Assembly (NCBI GenBank): GCA_031969915.1
Contig: DALYJJ010000208.1
Location: 1-8,705, forward strand
Source of the DNA: DALYJJ01 sp031969915
GTDB lineage: Bacteria; Acidobacteriota; Terriglobia; Bryobacterales; Bryobacteraceae
Direction of reading: 5' to 3'
DNA length: 8,705 nucleotides
This document shows positions 1 to 5,633 of this stretch, in pieces; within the stretch, counting starts at the first letter, position 1; each line of letters opens with the position of its first letter. The notes beneath the pieces were generated by a model, which was not told where the DNA came from, did no database searches, and worked only from the letters and a program-made list of their open reading frames with translations. The position numbers were made by a program, and so were the translations under genes.

Positions 1-803
1 CGCGAGCCGGTGAAGGAGACGAATCGCGTCTTCGGGTGTTCCACCAGCACGTCGCCCACTTGCGCGCCGCTGCCCACCGCCAGGGAAAACGAGCGCGGCG
101 GGAAACCGGCTTCCAGAAGCACCTCGGCAAACTTGGCGGCAATGATCGGTGTCTCACTCGACGGTTTGAGCACCACCGTATTGCCGGTCACCAGCGCCGC
201 CGTGGTCATGCCCGCCATGATCGCCAGCGGGAAGTTCCACGGCGGGATCACCACGCCCACGCCGAGCGGAAGGTAGACCATGCGATCGCGCTCGCCGGGC
301 ATCTGGACCAGCGGCTTGGGAGTGGCGAGTTCCCTCATCTGGCGAGCGTAGTACTCGCAGAAGTCAATCGCCTCGCAGGTGTCGGCCTCCGCCTCCACCC
401 AGCTCTTGCCCGCCTCATAAATCAGCCAGGCGTTGAACTCGTACTTGCGATCGCGCAGGATGGCCGCGGCGCGCAGCAGCATGGCGACGCGCTCGTCCAC
501 CGGAACGAAGCGCCACTCCTCGAAGTACGCGGCGGCGCCTTCAATCGCGCGTACCGCGAGCTCGGGCGTGGCTTTGTGATGACGGCCGACGATCTCGCTC
601 GGCTTCGAAGGATTCACGGACTCCAGCAGGTCGCCCGTTCGCACGCGCTCGCCGTCGATCCGCAGGTCGTACTCTCTTCCGAACTGTGAGCGGACAGAGG
701 CCAGCGCTTTCTCCATGCCCTGCCGGTTGGCGGGCAGTGAGAAGTCATCGTAGGGCGCGTTTGAGAAGCCCGGCAGGGTTTCGAGGGAAATCGTCGGGGT
801 CAT
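1..803 (-). CDS. pruA: L-glutamate gamma-semialdehyde dehydrogenase (RocA/PruA type), partial at left edge
   Basis: This is an aldehyde dehydrogenase superfamily protein. The family oxidises glutamate semialdehyde (pyrroline-5-carboxylate) to glutamate with NAD, the second step of proline breakdown, in the cytoplasm. I read 267 complete codons from an ATG at 801-803; the rest lies beyond position 1. Visible marks are NPSKPSEIVG (residues 64-73), the IPPWNFPLAIMAG block with the conserved catalytic-site Asn at 190, GNTVVLKPSSETP (207-219) of the nucleotide-binding region, and FTGS (264-267) as the window ends. The catalytic Cys and Glu would lie outside. The N-terminal extension and the AIMAG and HPKTRFVSFTGS stretches match RocA/PruA better than generic aldehyde dehydrogenases. 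RocA-type proteins are about 515 residues, so roughly half is present. The gene starts 17 bases after the YtxH stop, with no strong ribosome site, which suggests readthrough from the upstream operon. Substrate is inferred from family resemblance; another semialdehyde is possible. Confidence 0.88.
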   Translation of the reverse strand, partial: MTPTISLETLPGFSNAPYDDFSLPANRQGMEKALASVRSQFGREYDLRIDGERVRTGDLLESVNPSKPSEIVGRHHKATPELAVRAIEGAAAYFEEWRFVPVDERVAMLLRAAAILRDRKYEFNAWLIYEAGKSWVEAEADTCEAIDFCEYYARQMRELATPKPLVQMPGERDRMVYLPLGVGVVIPPWNFPLAIMAGMTTAALVTGNTVVLKPSSETPIIAAKFAEVLLEAGFPPRSFSLAVGSGAQVGDVLVEHPKTRFVSFTGS

Positions 804-820
804 GTTGTGAGGTTGCGGGA

Positions 821-1081
821 TCAGCCTTCTACAATCTTGCGGCCGCGGTCGAACAGTTGGGACGCCTCGTCGGCGAACTGCCGTCCGCGATCGAACCACT
901 CCTTGCCCTTTTCGTAGAATTCGCGGCTGGTGTTGGTCACGGCGTCGCGGCCTTCGGTGGCCTTCTCGCCGATCTTGCGCCGGGTCTCGGCGCCGGCGGC
1001 GGGAGCATAGAGGAGGGCAATGGTGGCGCCAATCGCGGCGCCGGCAACGAACCAGAGGATATCGCTTTTGTCGTCTTTCAC
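821..1081 (-). CDS. YtxH domain-containing small membrane-anchored protein
   Basis: This 86-residue protein has the YtxH layout: a short charged N-terminus, one hydrophobic segment (about residues 8-26), the YAPAAGAETRRKI motif (25-37), and an amphipathic, charged helical tail to the C-terminus. In YtxH-family proteins the glycine/alanine-rich helix anchors the protein in the inner membrane and the tail lies in the cytoplasm; Bacillus relatives are general stress proteins, and the molecular role is not established. The start codon is GTG, supported by an AGGAG 10 bases upstream. The gene sits between the permease (22-base gap) and the aldehyde dehydrogenase (17-base gap) on the same strand, so it is probably in their operon. 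Family assignment is firm; function is open. Confidence 0.85.
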   Translation of the reverse strand: MKDDKSDILWFVAGAAIGATIALLYAPAAGAETRRKIGEKATEGRDAVTNTSREFYEKGKEWFDRGRQFADEASQLFDRGRKIVEG

Positions 1082-1091
1082 GGGAACAGGA

Positions 1092-1096
1092 CTCCT
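1092..1096 (-). promoter_or_regulatory. Ribosome binding site for the YtxH gene
   Basis: Read on the minus strand, this is AGGAG, followed by 10 bases and then GTG at 1081-1079. It decides the GTG start for this gene, because no in-frame ATG lies in the right place. The site lies in the 22-base gap after the permease stop codon. Confidence 0.7.
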
Positions 1097-1103
1097 GATT
1101 CAG

Positions 1104-2624
1104 TTATACCTCTACAAACATCGCGTTACGGACGCCGGTGGAGACGGCGAGGCGGAACCGCATGTTCGCCTCCAGCGCCGCCAGCGCGCGTGCATGCGCC
1201 GCCAGCGCCGCCGCGGCCAGAGCCGCCGCGGCCGCTCCGACAGTCGCGCGCGAGGGGAACAACAGGTAATGCTGGGCCGCCACCGCCAGAACCATCACGA
1301 GCCCCGCCGCCAGGATCACGGGCAGCAGCGCGGCTTGCCGTTCCCGCGAGGGTGGTTCGGTGAACGGGACCGCGCCGATCACGAGCAGCGCCGCAACGGA
1401 GTAGGCTGTGCCGATGGCAAGCGAGAGCGACGCGAACAGCAGCGCATGTGCCGCCGGCCAGAACCAGACCAGAGCGGCGGACAACATGAGATTCAGGGGC
1501 AGGACCAGAGACAACCACAAGGAAGCCCACACGCCCCTGGCGAAGAACGGGAATGCACCCGGAGGCGCGAGCAGGAAGATCCACGAGCCGTGGAAGTGGC
1601 TCCCGCCGGGCAACAGGAAGGCCAGCATCAATGTGACGAAGCCGATGGCGTGCGGAACGAAGTGAATCGGGGTGAACGCGCCTGTGAAGGGGTCCGTGCG
1701 GATTGCCGAGAACGCCGGGAGCACCACCCCGAGCGAGACCGTCACGCCAAGCGCCTGGCGGCGGAATTCATAGTCGCGGCGCATGAGCCGGGTGGTGTAT
1801 TCGAACCCCGCTCGCCCAGCCTGGCCGCCAAACCAGCGCGCCGCGATCGGGCCGAGCAGGGAGCGCCGCGCGGCTCGCTTGGGGCTCCCGCGTTGGATGG
1901 CGCCGGCCCGAACCAGGTAGTCCGCGGAGAGGAAGCGGAGTCCGGACAAAGCGGCCACCAGCAGTACGGGAAGCGAATAGACCAGAGGCGCAAGGTCGAC
2001 ATCGCGGAGCATCTTGCCCACGTTGCCGCCGAAGACGAAGCCCAGCCAGGTGAAGAGCTCGGCGGTTTGAGCGGCCGCTTTCAGGCGCGCCGGCGGCAGC
2101 AGCCGCAACAGCCACCCATAGAGGGCACAACACAGCAGAGCCAACAGCAGGCCCGTCAGAGCCGCAACTCCCAGATGCAGGATCGGGAAGTACCAGCGAG
2201 CGTCCCGGAGCAGCAGCCCGGCGAGAGCGGGCGGCCCGTTGGTGGCGGGGACCAGGTACAGGAGAATGCCGAGCAAATGGGTGAGCTTCGCCGCCGTGTA
2301 GGTGGCCCCGTTGATCGGCAGGTGAGCGAGGACGGCAGCCTCGGTCGGATTCACCAGCGAATTGCCCGTTTCCGAGAGGAGCATCGTGAACAGCATGAAC
2401 GCTCCGAGCCCCTGGAAGAGGATCATGTAAGTCCTCAACGGAGGGCCGCCCAGCGCGAAAACGATGCTCAGCAGACCGATCATTACCAGGTACAGCAGCG
2501 ACGCGGTTCGCAGTGCCAGGCCGTCGTTGCCGAACTGCGTGAAGAGTTCGCGGCGTTCCGTGAGTTCGCGGAAGAGCCGGACCAGAAGGCGGTAGTGCGT
2601 GCGGTCGATGCCCGGTTGGCGCAT
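1104..2624 (-). CDS. ABC-2-like transporter permease, multi-spanning membrane protein
   Basis: This 506-residue protein is an integral membrane protein placed directly downstream of an ABC ATPase gene, so it is most likely the membrane partner of that ATPase. Hydrophobic segments by eye fall near residues 41-59, 65-83, 112-126, 147-172, 187-200, 211-230, 292-308, 322-340, 364-388, 393-418, 431-450 and 459-478. They form two halves split by a long basic stretch (about 237-290, including RGSPKRAARR). The N-terminus (residues 1-35) is charged and likely cytoplasmic. It is much longer than the usual six-span ABC-2 permease and could be a fused pair acting as a dimer in one chain. No substrate can be read from it; export of a lipid, drug or polysaccharide is only a guess. 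The ATG is 7 bases after the ATPase stop. A purine-rich AGAGGG overlaps that stop codon only 2 bases before the ATG, which fits translational coupling. The stop is TAA at 1106-1104. Confidence 0.8.
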   Translation of the reverse strand: MRQPGIDRTHYRLLVRLFRELTERRELFTQFGNDGLALRTASLLYLVMIGLLSIVFALGGPPLRTYMILFQGLGAFMLFTMLLSETGNSLVNPTEAAVLAHLPINGATYTAAKLTHLLGILLYLVPATNGPPALAGLLLRDARWYFPILHLGVAALTGLLLALLCCALYGWLLRLLPPARLKAAAQTAELFTWLGFVFGGNVGKMLRDVDLAPLVYSLPVLLVAALSGLRFLSADYLVRAGAIQRGSPKRAARRSLLGPIAARWFGGQAGRAGFEYTTRLMRRDYEFRRQALGVTVSLGVVLPAFSAIRTDPFTGAFTPIHFVPHAIGFVTLMLAFLLPGGSHFHGSWIFLLAPPGAFPFFARGVWASLWLSLVLPLNLMLSAALVWFWPAAHALLFASLSLAIGTAYSVAALLVIGAVPFTEPPSRERQAALLPVILAAGLVMVLAVAAQHYLLFPSRATVGAAAAALAAAALAAHARALAALEANMRFRLAVSTGVRNAMFVEV

Positions 2625-2631
2625 GGCCCTC

Positions 2632-3435
2632 TCACCCGCGCAGCGCGTCGATGATGCGCGCCGCGCCCCGGGCCGGCGCGCCGCCCGACGTCAGTTTCTG
2701 GAAAACGCCTTCGAGTGTGCCGGCGCCGGCCTCGCTCATCAGCCGCTCCGGCGAATCGTCGGCTATGATCCGGCCCCCGTCGATGATGATCGCGCGATGG
2801 CAGACGCGCTCCACGACGTCGAGCACGTGGGAACTGTAGAGCACGGTCTTGCCCGAGGCGGCCAGGCCGGCGATCAGGTCCTTCACCAACAGGGCGGCAT
2901 TCACGTCCAGGCCGGAGAGCGGCTCATCCATCAGGATCAGGCCGGGATCGTGCAACAACGCGGCGGCCAGCAGGATCTTCTGGCGCATTCCCTTGGAGTA
3001 CGAATCGAGGCGGCTCGAACCGTCCGCGGAAAGTCCGAAGGTATCGAGCATCTCGCCGATGCGGCGTTGCAGCGTGACCTCTTCCACCATGTGCAGCCGC
3101 CCGCAGAGTTCGAGGAACTCCTGTCCCGTAAGGGTTTCGAAGAGCGCCGCCGATTCCGGGACGTATCCTATGCCGCGCTTCACGTCGAGCGCGCGCTCCG
3201 GCAGCGGCAGCCCGAAGACCCGCGCCGTGCCGCCGCCCGGAGCCAGAATGCCGGCGATGATCTTGATCGTCGTGCTCTTGCCTGCGCCGTTGGGCCCCAG
3301 CAGGCCCACCACCTCGCCGGGCCTGAGATCGAAGGAGACTCCGTGGAGCACATCGGCGTGGCCGTACCGGAAACGCACGCCGTCAAAGACCACGGTGGGG
3401 TCCGACATCGAGGACATTCTACAACTCGATGCCAT
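2632..3435 (-). CDS. ABC transporter ATP-binding protein (ABC-2/CcmA-like)
   Basis: This is a cytoplasmic ATPase subunit that would power the permease encoded next. Of 267 residues, the order of motifs is Walker A GPNGAGKST (47-55), a Q-loop region YVPES (91-95), the signature YSKGMRQK (146-153, a variant of LSGGQ), Walker B LILMDEP (166-172) with the catalytic Glu 171, D-loop SGLD (174-177), and the switch His 203 in SSH. The Q-loop position holds Glu 94 instead of Gln, a change I recall from several ABC-2 ATPases. The signature with KGMRQK is typical of the CcmA/ABC-2 group. The start is uncertain: the longest form begins at 3435 (a weak GGA lies 8 bases upstream). Met 7 (3417) and Met 10 (3408, giving MSDPTVVF) are alternatives and would match the usual family N-terminus better. 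It is the first gene of the minus-strand operon and is divergent from abiEi. Confidence 0.92.
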   Translation of the reverse strand: MASSCRMSSMSDPTVVFDGVRFRYGHADVLHGVSFDLRPGEVVGLLGPNGAGKSTTIKIIAGILAPGGGTARVFGLPLPERALDVKRGIGYVPESAALFETLTGQEFLELCGRLHMVEEVTLQRRIGEMLDTFGLSADGSSRLDSYSKGMRQKILLAAALLHDPGLILMDEPLSGLDVNAALLVKDLIAGLAASGKTVLYSSHVLDVVERVCHRAIIIDGGRIIADDSPERLMSEAGAGTLEGVFQKLTSGGAPARGAARIIDALRG

Positions 3436-3596
3436 CGCGTTTTTCCAGGAGCGCGTAGTGCCATGAATCCGCCCAAACGAGACCGGAGGCCGAAGACTCG
3501 GGTACTGCGAAACGCCCTTCCGGAGTCTCTTGCCTCTGATCGACGCCGGTTACCGAGTCCGTATCACATGCAAAACGAACCTCCTAGTGGTACGAT
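3436..3596. other. Divergent intergenic region between the ABC operon and the abiE locus
   Basis: This 161-base stretch separates two outward-facing genes and must hold promoters for both. On the plus strand an extended -10-like element ends at 3596. On the minus strand I could not find a convincing -10/-35 pair for the ABC operon. An AGGAGG lies on the minus strand around 3580-3585, but the ATG it precedes is followed at once by a stop, so it serves no gene that I can see. No tRNA or convincing terminator hairpin is present. Confidence 0.6.
3588..3596 (+). promoter_or_regulatory. Candidate extended -10 promoter for abiEi
   Basis: The sequence is TGGTACGAT, which fits TG-n followed by a -10 hexamer TACGAT (4 of 6 to TATAAT). 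No recognisable -35 lies 16-18 bases upstream, which is tolerated by extended -10 promoters. A transcript from it would start around 3602-3605, on or next to the in-frame GTG at 3603, and would therefore be leaderless. This fits the lack of any ribosome site before 3597 or 3603, but it rests on pattern alone. Confidence 0.3.
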
Positions 3597-4403
3597 GTGA
3601 TTGTGGACAGGAGTTTGAGCCTTGGCGACTACGTGGACGCCCTGCAGGAGCGGGGCCGCTACACGTTCTCGCGGGAAGAGGCGCTGTCGGCGCTCGGGTC
3701 CAGCCCCATCGCGTTGAAGCGGGCGGCGGAGCGGCTGAGAGCGAAACGACGGCTGGCCAACCCACGACGCGGCTTCTATACCATTGTGCCGCTCGAATAC
3801 CGGCAGTCCGGGTCGCTCCCGGCTTCTTCGTTCATCGACCAGTTGATGCGGTATCACGACGTGCCCTACTATGTGGGTCTGCTCTCGGCGGCGGAGATCC
3901 ACGGAGCCGCCCACCAACGCCCGCAGGAATTTCAAGTCGTCGCGTCAAAGCAACTCCGGCCGGTTGTTGTTGGTCGCAACCGCATCCATTTCTTCCTGAA
4001 AAAAGATCTCGACGATAGCGCGGTTCAACTGGTGAAGAACGCAAGCGGCCAGATGCGTGTTTCCACCCCGGAGACCACCGCGCTCGATTTGGTGCGTTTC
4101 CAAGATCGCGTTGGCGGTCTGAATCACGTCGCAACCGTGCTTGCGGAACTGGCAGGAAAAATCAATTCGGCGAAGTTGGTCGTGGCCGCCGAGCGTGTGG
4201 CAGAAGTCGCGCCGGTTCAGCGCCTCGGATTTCTGCTGGACCTGGTAGCCAGAAAGACCCTGGCCGAGAAACTCTCGAAGTGGGTGGATCGCCGTGATCC
4301 GAAGACCGTGCTGTTGGTGCCCGGCTCACCCGACTTGGCGAGATCCCGCAACTCGCGTTGGAGGGTTGCGGTGAACGAGACGATCGAGCCGGACGAGTTG
4401 TGA
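3597..4403 (+). CDS. abiEi: AbiEi-family type IV antitoxin / transcriptional autoregulator
   Basis: This 268-residue protein resembles AbiEi antitoxins of the AbiE abortive-infection (type IV toxin-antitoxin) systems. In characterised members, the N-terminal winged helix binds operator repeats and represses the operon, and the C-terminal domain counters the AbiEii nucleotidyltransferase without touching it. Visible here are an N-terminal helix-turn-helix with wing (about residues 9-63: DYVDALQERGRYTFSREEAL, then RRLANPRRGFYTI), the conserved YYVGLLSAAEIHG (91-103), RIHFF (129-133) and STPETTALDLVRF (156-168), and a helical C-terminus with TVLLVPGSP (237-245). The frame is intact to its TGA. 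The start is GTG at 3597, or GTG at 3603; neither has a good ribosome site. Its stop overlaps the GTG of the toxin remnant (GTGA), the usual arrangement for this pair. Base composition looks less GC-rich by eye than in flanking genes, in keeping with transfer. The toxin is broken, so this is now an orphan antitoxin. Confidence 0.88.
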   Translation: MIVDRSLSLGDYVDALQERGRYTFSREEALSALGSSPIALKRAAERLRAKRRLANPRRGFYTIVPLEYRQSGSLPASSFIDQLMRYHDVPYYVGLLSAAEIHGAAHQRPQEFQVVASKQLRPVVVGRNRIHFFLKKDLDDSAVQLVKNASGQMRVSTPETTALDLVRFQDRVGGLNHVATVLAELAGKINSAKLVVAAERVAEVAPVQRLGFLLDLVARKTLAEKLSKWVDRRDPKTVLLVPGSPDLARSRNSRWRVAVNETIEPDEL

Positions 4404-4892
4404 TCCAACGCGACTACATCACCGAATGGCGGCGGACCGCGCCTTGGCCGAACGATGCGCAAGTGGAGCAGGATTTGGTCCTCTCGCGAGCACTGGTTGA
4501 GCTCTTGCGTTTCGGGGAGGTACAGCCCTACACAAGCTCTTTCTCCCGTCCCCTGCCCGTTACTCGGAGGACATCGATCTCGTGCAGGTGGACGCTGGCC
4601 CCATCGGTCCGGTGATGACGGCATTGCGAGAGACCTTGGACCCATGGCTCGGCACGCCGCGGAGAAGCCAGGGCGACGGCAGGATGACGTTCATCTACCG
4701 GTTTGAATCGGAGCTGCCGCCGGTCGTGCCACTGCGGCTGAAAATCCGCTGTACCAGCGAAGGAAGGGCCGGGACCTGTTTGACTTGGGCATCACGCTAC
4801 AACAGGGCGCGCTCGATGCGGCGAGACTGGTGGCGTGCTTTGAGGAGTACATGGAGCGCGGCGGCGCGGCTGAATCGCGCGCTGATAGCTGA
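4400..4892 (+). pseudogene. abiEii: AbiEii/AbiGii nucleotidyltransferase toxin remnant, multiply deleted
   Basis: AbiEii toxins are about 300-residue nucleotidyltransferase-fold proteins that act in phage defence. Three conserved pieces lie in three frames. Piece one (4400-4504, 35 codons from GTG) begins VIQRDYITEW and contains AQVEQDLVLSRALVEL. Piece two (4504-4746, 81 codons) begins LAFRGGTALHKLF and contains ARYSEDIDLVQV, the family's glycine and acidic metal-binding motifs, then WLGTPRRSQG and PLRLKI. Piece three (4749-4889, 47 codons, TGA at 4890-4892) reads LYQRRKGRDLFDLG and ends near EEYMERGG. At the first junction about ten family residues are missing. At the second, a block of roughly 60-70 residues before the KLRALYQR-type motif is gone. 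The usual 70-80 residue C-terminus is also absent. These estimates are from memory of the family. Continuous reading from the GTG gives nonsense after residue 35, so no active toxin is expected. Simple sequencing error cannot explain it, because codons are missing as well as frames shifted. Confidence 0.88.
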
Positions 4893-4905
4893 TAGCTGAT
4901 AGCTG
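4881..4905 (+). repeat. Heptanucleotide tandem repeat, unit CTGATAG, about 3.5 copies
   Basis: The unit CTGATAG occurs three times in full (4882-4888, 4889-4895, 4896-4902), with one matching base before and CTG after. Because the period is 7, its TGA and TAG triplets fall in all three forward frames (TGA at 4883, 4890 and 4897), so it stops any forward reading frame. It lies at the ragged 3' end of the abiEii remnant, directly before the DUF2007 gene. The opposite strand is open in these frames and would read like LSAISYQ. Confidence 0.9.
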
Positions 4906-4906
4906 T

Positions 4907-5425
4907 ATGCTCAGAAGCATGGGAAGCATTCCCGATCTCACGGTGGTCTTCCGTTCCACAGACGACGACGCGGCGGAAGACGCGGCCCTGATTCGCGCCC
5001 GGCTCGAAGAAGCGGGGCTCACGGCGTCGCTGCGCGAGAATGACGCCGAGTATGCCTTCGAAGTCCTGGTGCCGGCCGCTCAGGCCGACGACGCCATTCA
5101 TCTGCTCTCCATCGAACAGCCGGACGTGACCGCGGCTGCGGCGGAGGAGGTGGACCCCTCGAGCGACCTCGACCTGGTGACCCTCTACGACGGCGAGATG
5201 AGCCTCGCCGAGATGGAAGCGATGCAGATCAAGGGCCTGCTCAGCGCCGCCAACATTCCCGCCTTTGTCGTGGGCGCGAGTTCGTTGCCGAACCTTGCAT
5301 TCCAGGTGCGCGTGCCGCGCGACCTGGTGGAACAGGCCCGCGAAGTACTCGAAGAAGCCCGTGCGGCCGGCGCCGATGCGGCGATGGAGGCGGAGGCGAT
5401 GGGCGAACCGGGCGGACCCGCGTGA
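4907..5425 (+). CDS. DUF2007-like protein with two related modules
   Basis: This 172-residue soluble protein has no signal peptide or membrane segment. Residues 89-151 resemble DUF2007 (a family annotated as putative signal-transducing proteins, biochemical role unknown): a beta strand LVTLYDG, a helix with AMQIKGLLSAANIPAFVVG, then AFQVRVPRDLVEQAREVL. Residues 11-68 show the same pattern in weaker form (LTVVFRS, ALIRARLEEAGLTASL, AFEVLVPAAQADDAIHLL), so the protein looks like an internal duplication. The C-terminus (152-172) is Ala/Glu/Gly-rich and probably disordered. The start is uncertain: ATG at 4907 abuts the heptamer repeat and has no ribosome site. ATG at 4919 (MGSIPDLTVVF) keeps both modules and is at least as plausible, though AGAAG is too close to it to be a good site. 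Its stop overlaps the start of the next gene. Confidence 0.75.
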   Translation: MLRSMGSIPDLTVVFRSTDDDAAEDAALIRARLEEAGLTASLRENDAEYAFEVLVPAAQADDAIHLLSIEQPDVTAAAAEEVDPSSDLDLVTLYDGEMSLAEMEAMQIKGLLSAANIPAFVVGASSLPNLAFQVRVPRDLVEQAREVLEEARAAGADAAMEAEAMGEPGGPA

Positions 5426-5625
5426 GTAAACTCGCGCTGGTCTACGGTCTGCGGCTGTTGCCGGAAGGGGAGATCGAATCAGTCGGCGCCGCCGAGGTGC
5501 GCCTGAAGAACGGCCGCACCGCGCAGGTGACGATGCACCTGATGGAAGGCGACAACGAAGAAGAGATCCGGGCGCAACTGAACCGGTCTCTGGATGCGTT
5601 TTTCGAGTTCTATCCCGAGGTCTGA
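5422..5625 (+). CDS. Small hypothetical protein, 67 residues
   Basis: I do not recognise this protein. It begins with GTG, and that GTGA overlaps the stop of the DUF2007-like gene, a standard sign of translational coupling. It is acidic and soluble, without a signal peptide or cysteines. The sequence suggests an N-terminal beta hairpin pair (KLALVYGLRLL, then EVRLKNGRTAQVTMHLM) and a C-terminal helix (NEEEIRAQLNRSLDAFFEF). The clean overlap, codon choice matching its neighbours and fit into the gene row support it as a real gene. The next gene begins 8 bases after its stop. It may work with the DUF2007-like protein; that is inference from position only. Confidence 0.65.
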   Translation: MSKLALVYGLRLLPEGEIESVGAAEVRLKNGRTAQVTMHLMEGDNEEEIRAQLNRSLDAFFEFYPEV

Positions 5626-5633
5626 CTCGACGC

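Noticed and set aside
1020..2654. 544-codon open frame on the plus strand, opposite the permease
   Set aside because: Its composition is dominated by Arg, Gln, Glu and Gly with no domain, and it mirrors the permease codons in a GC-rich sequence. The permease is the real gene.
3493..3530. Inverted AGACTC/GAGTCT pair considered as a terminator or operator
   Set aside because: The arms are only 6 bases with a 23-base loop and no following T-run. This is expected by chance in this length.
2599..3600. 333-codon plus-strand open frame opposite the ABC ATPase
   Set aside because: The ATPase motifs on the minus strand are complete, and this frame is low in hydrophobic content without recognisable domains.
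4582..4899. Possible stand-alone gene starting at ATG 4582
   Set aside because: Its first half is piece two of the broken toxin. After 4746 it reads out-of-frame sequence, and it lacks an N-terminal fold.
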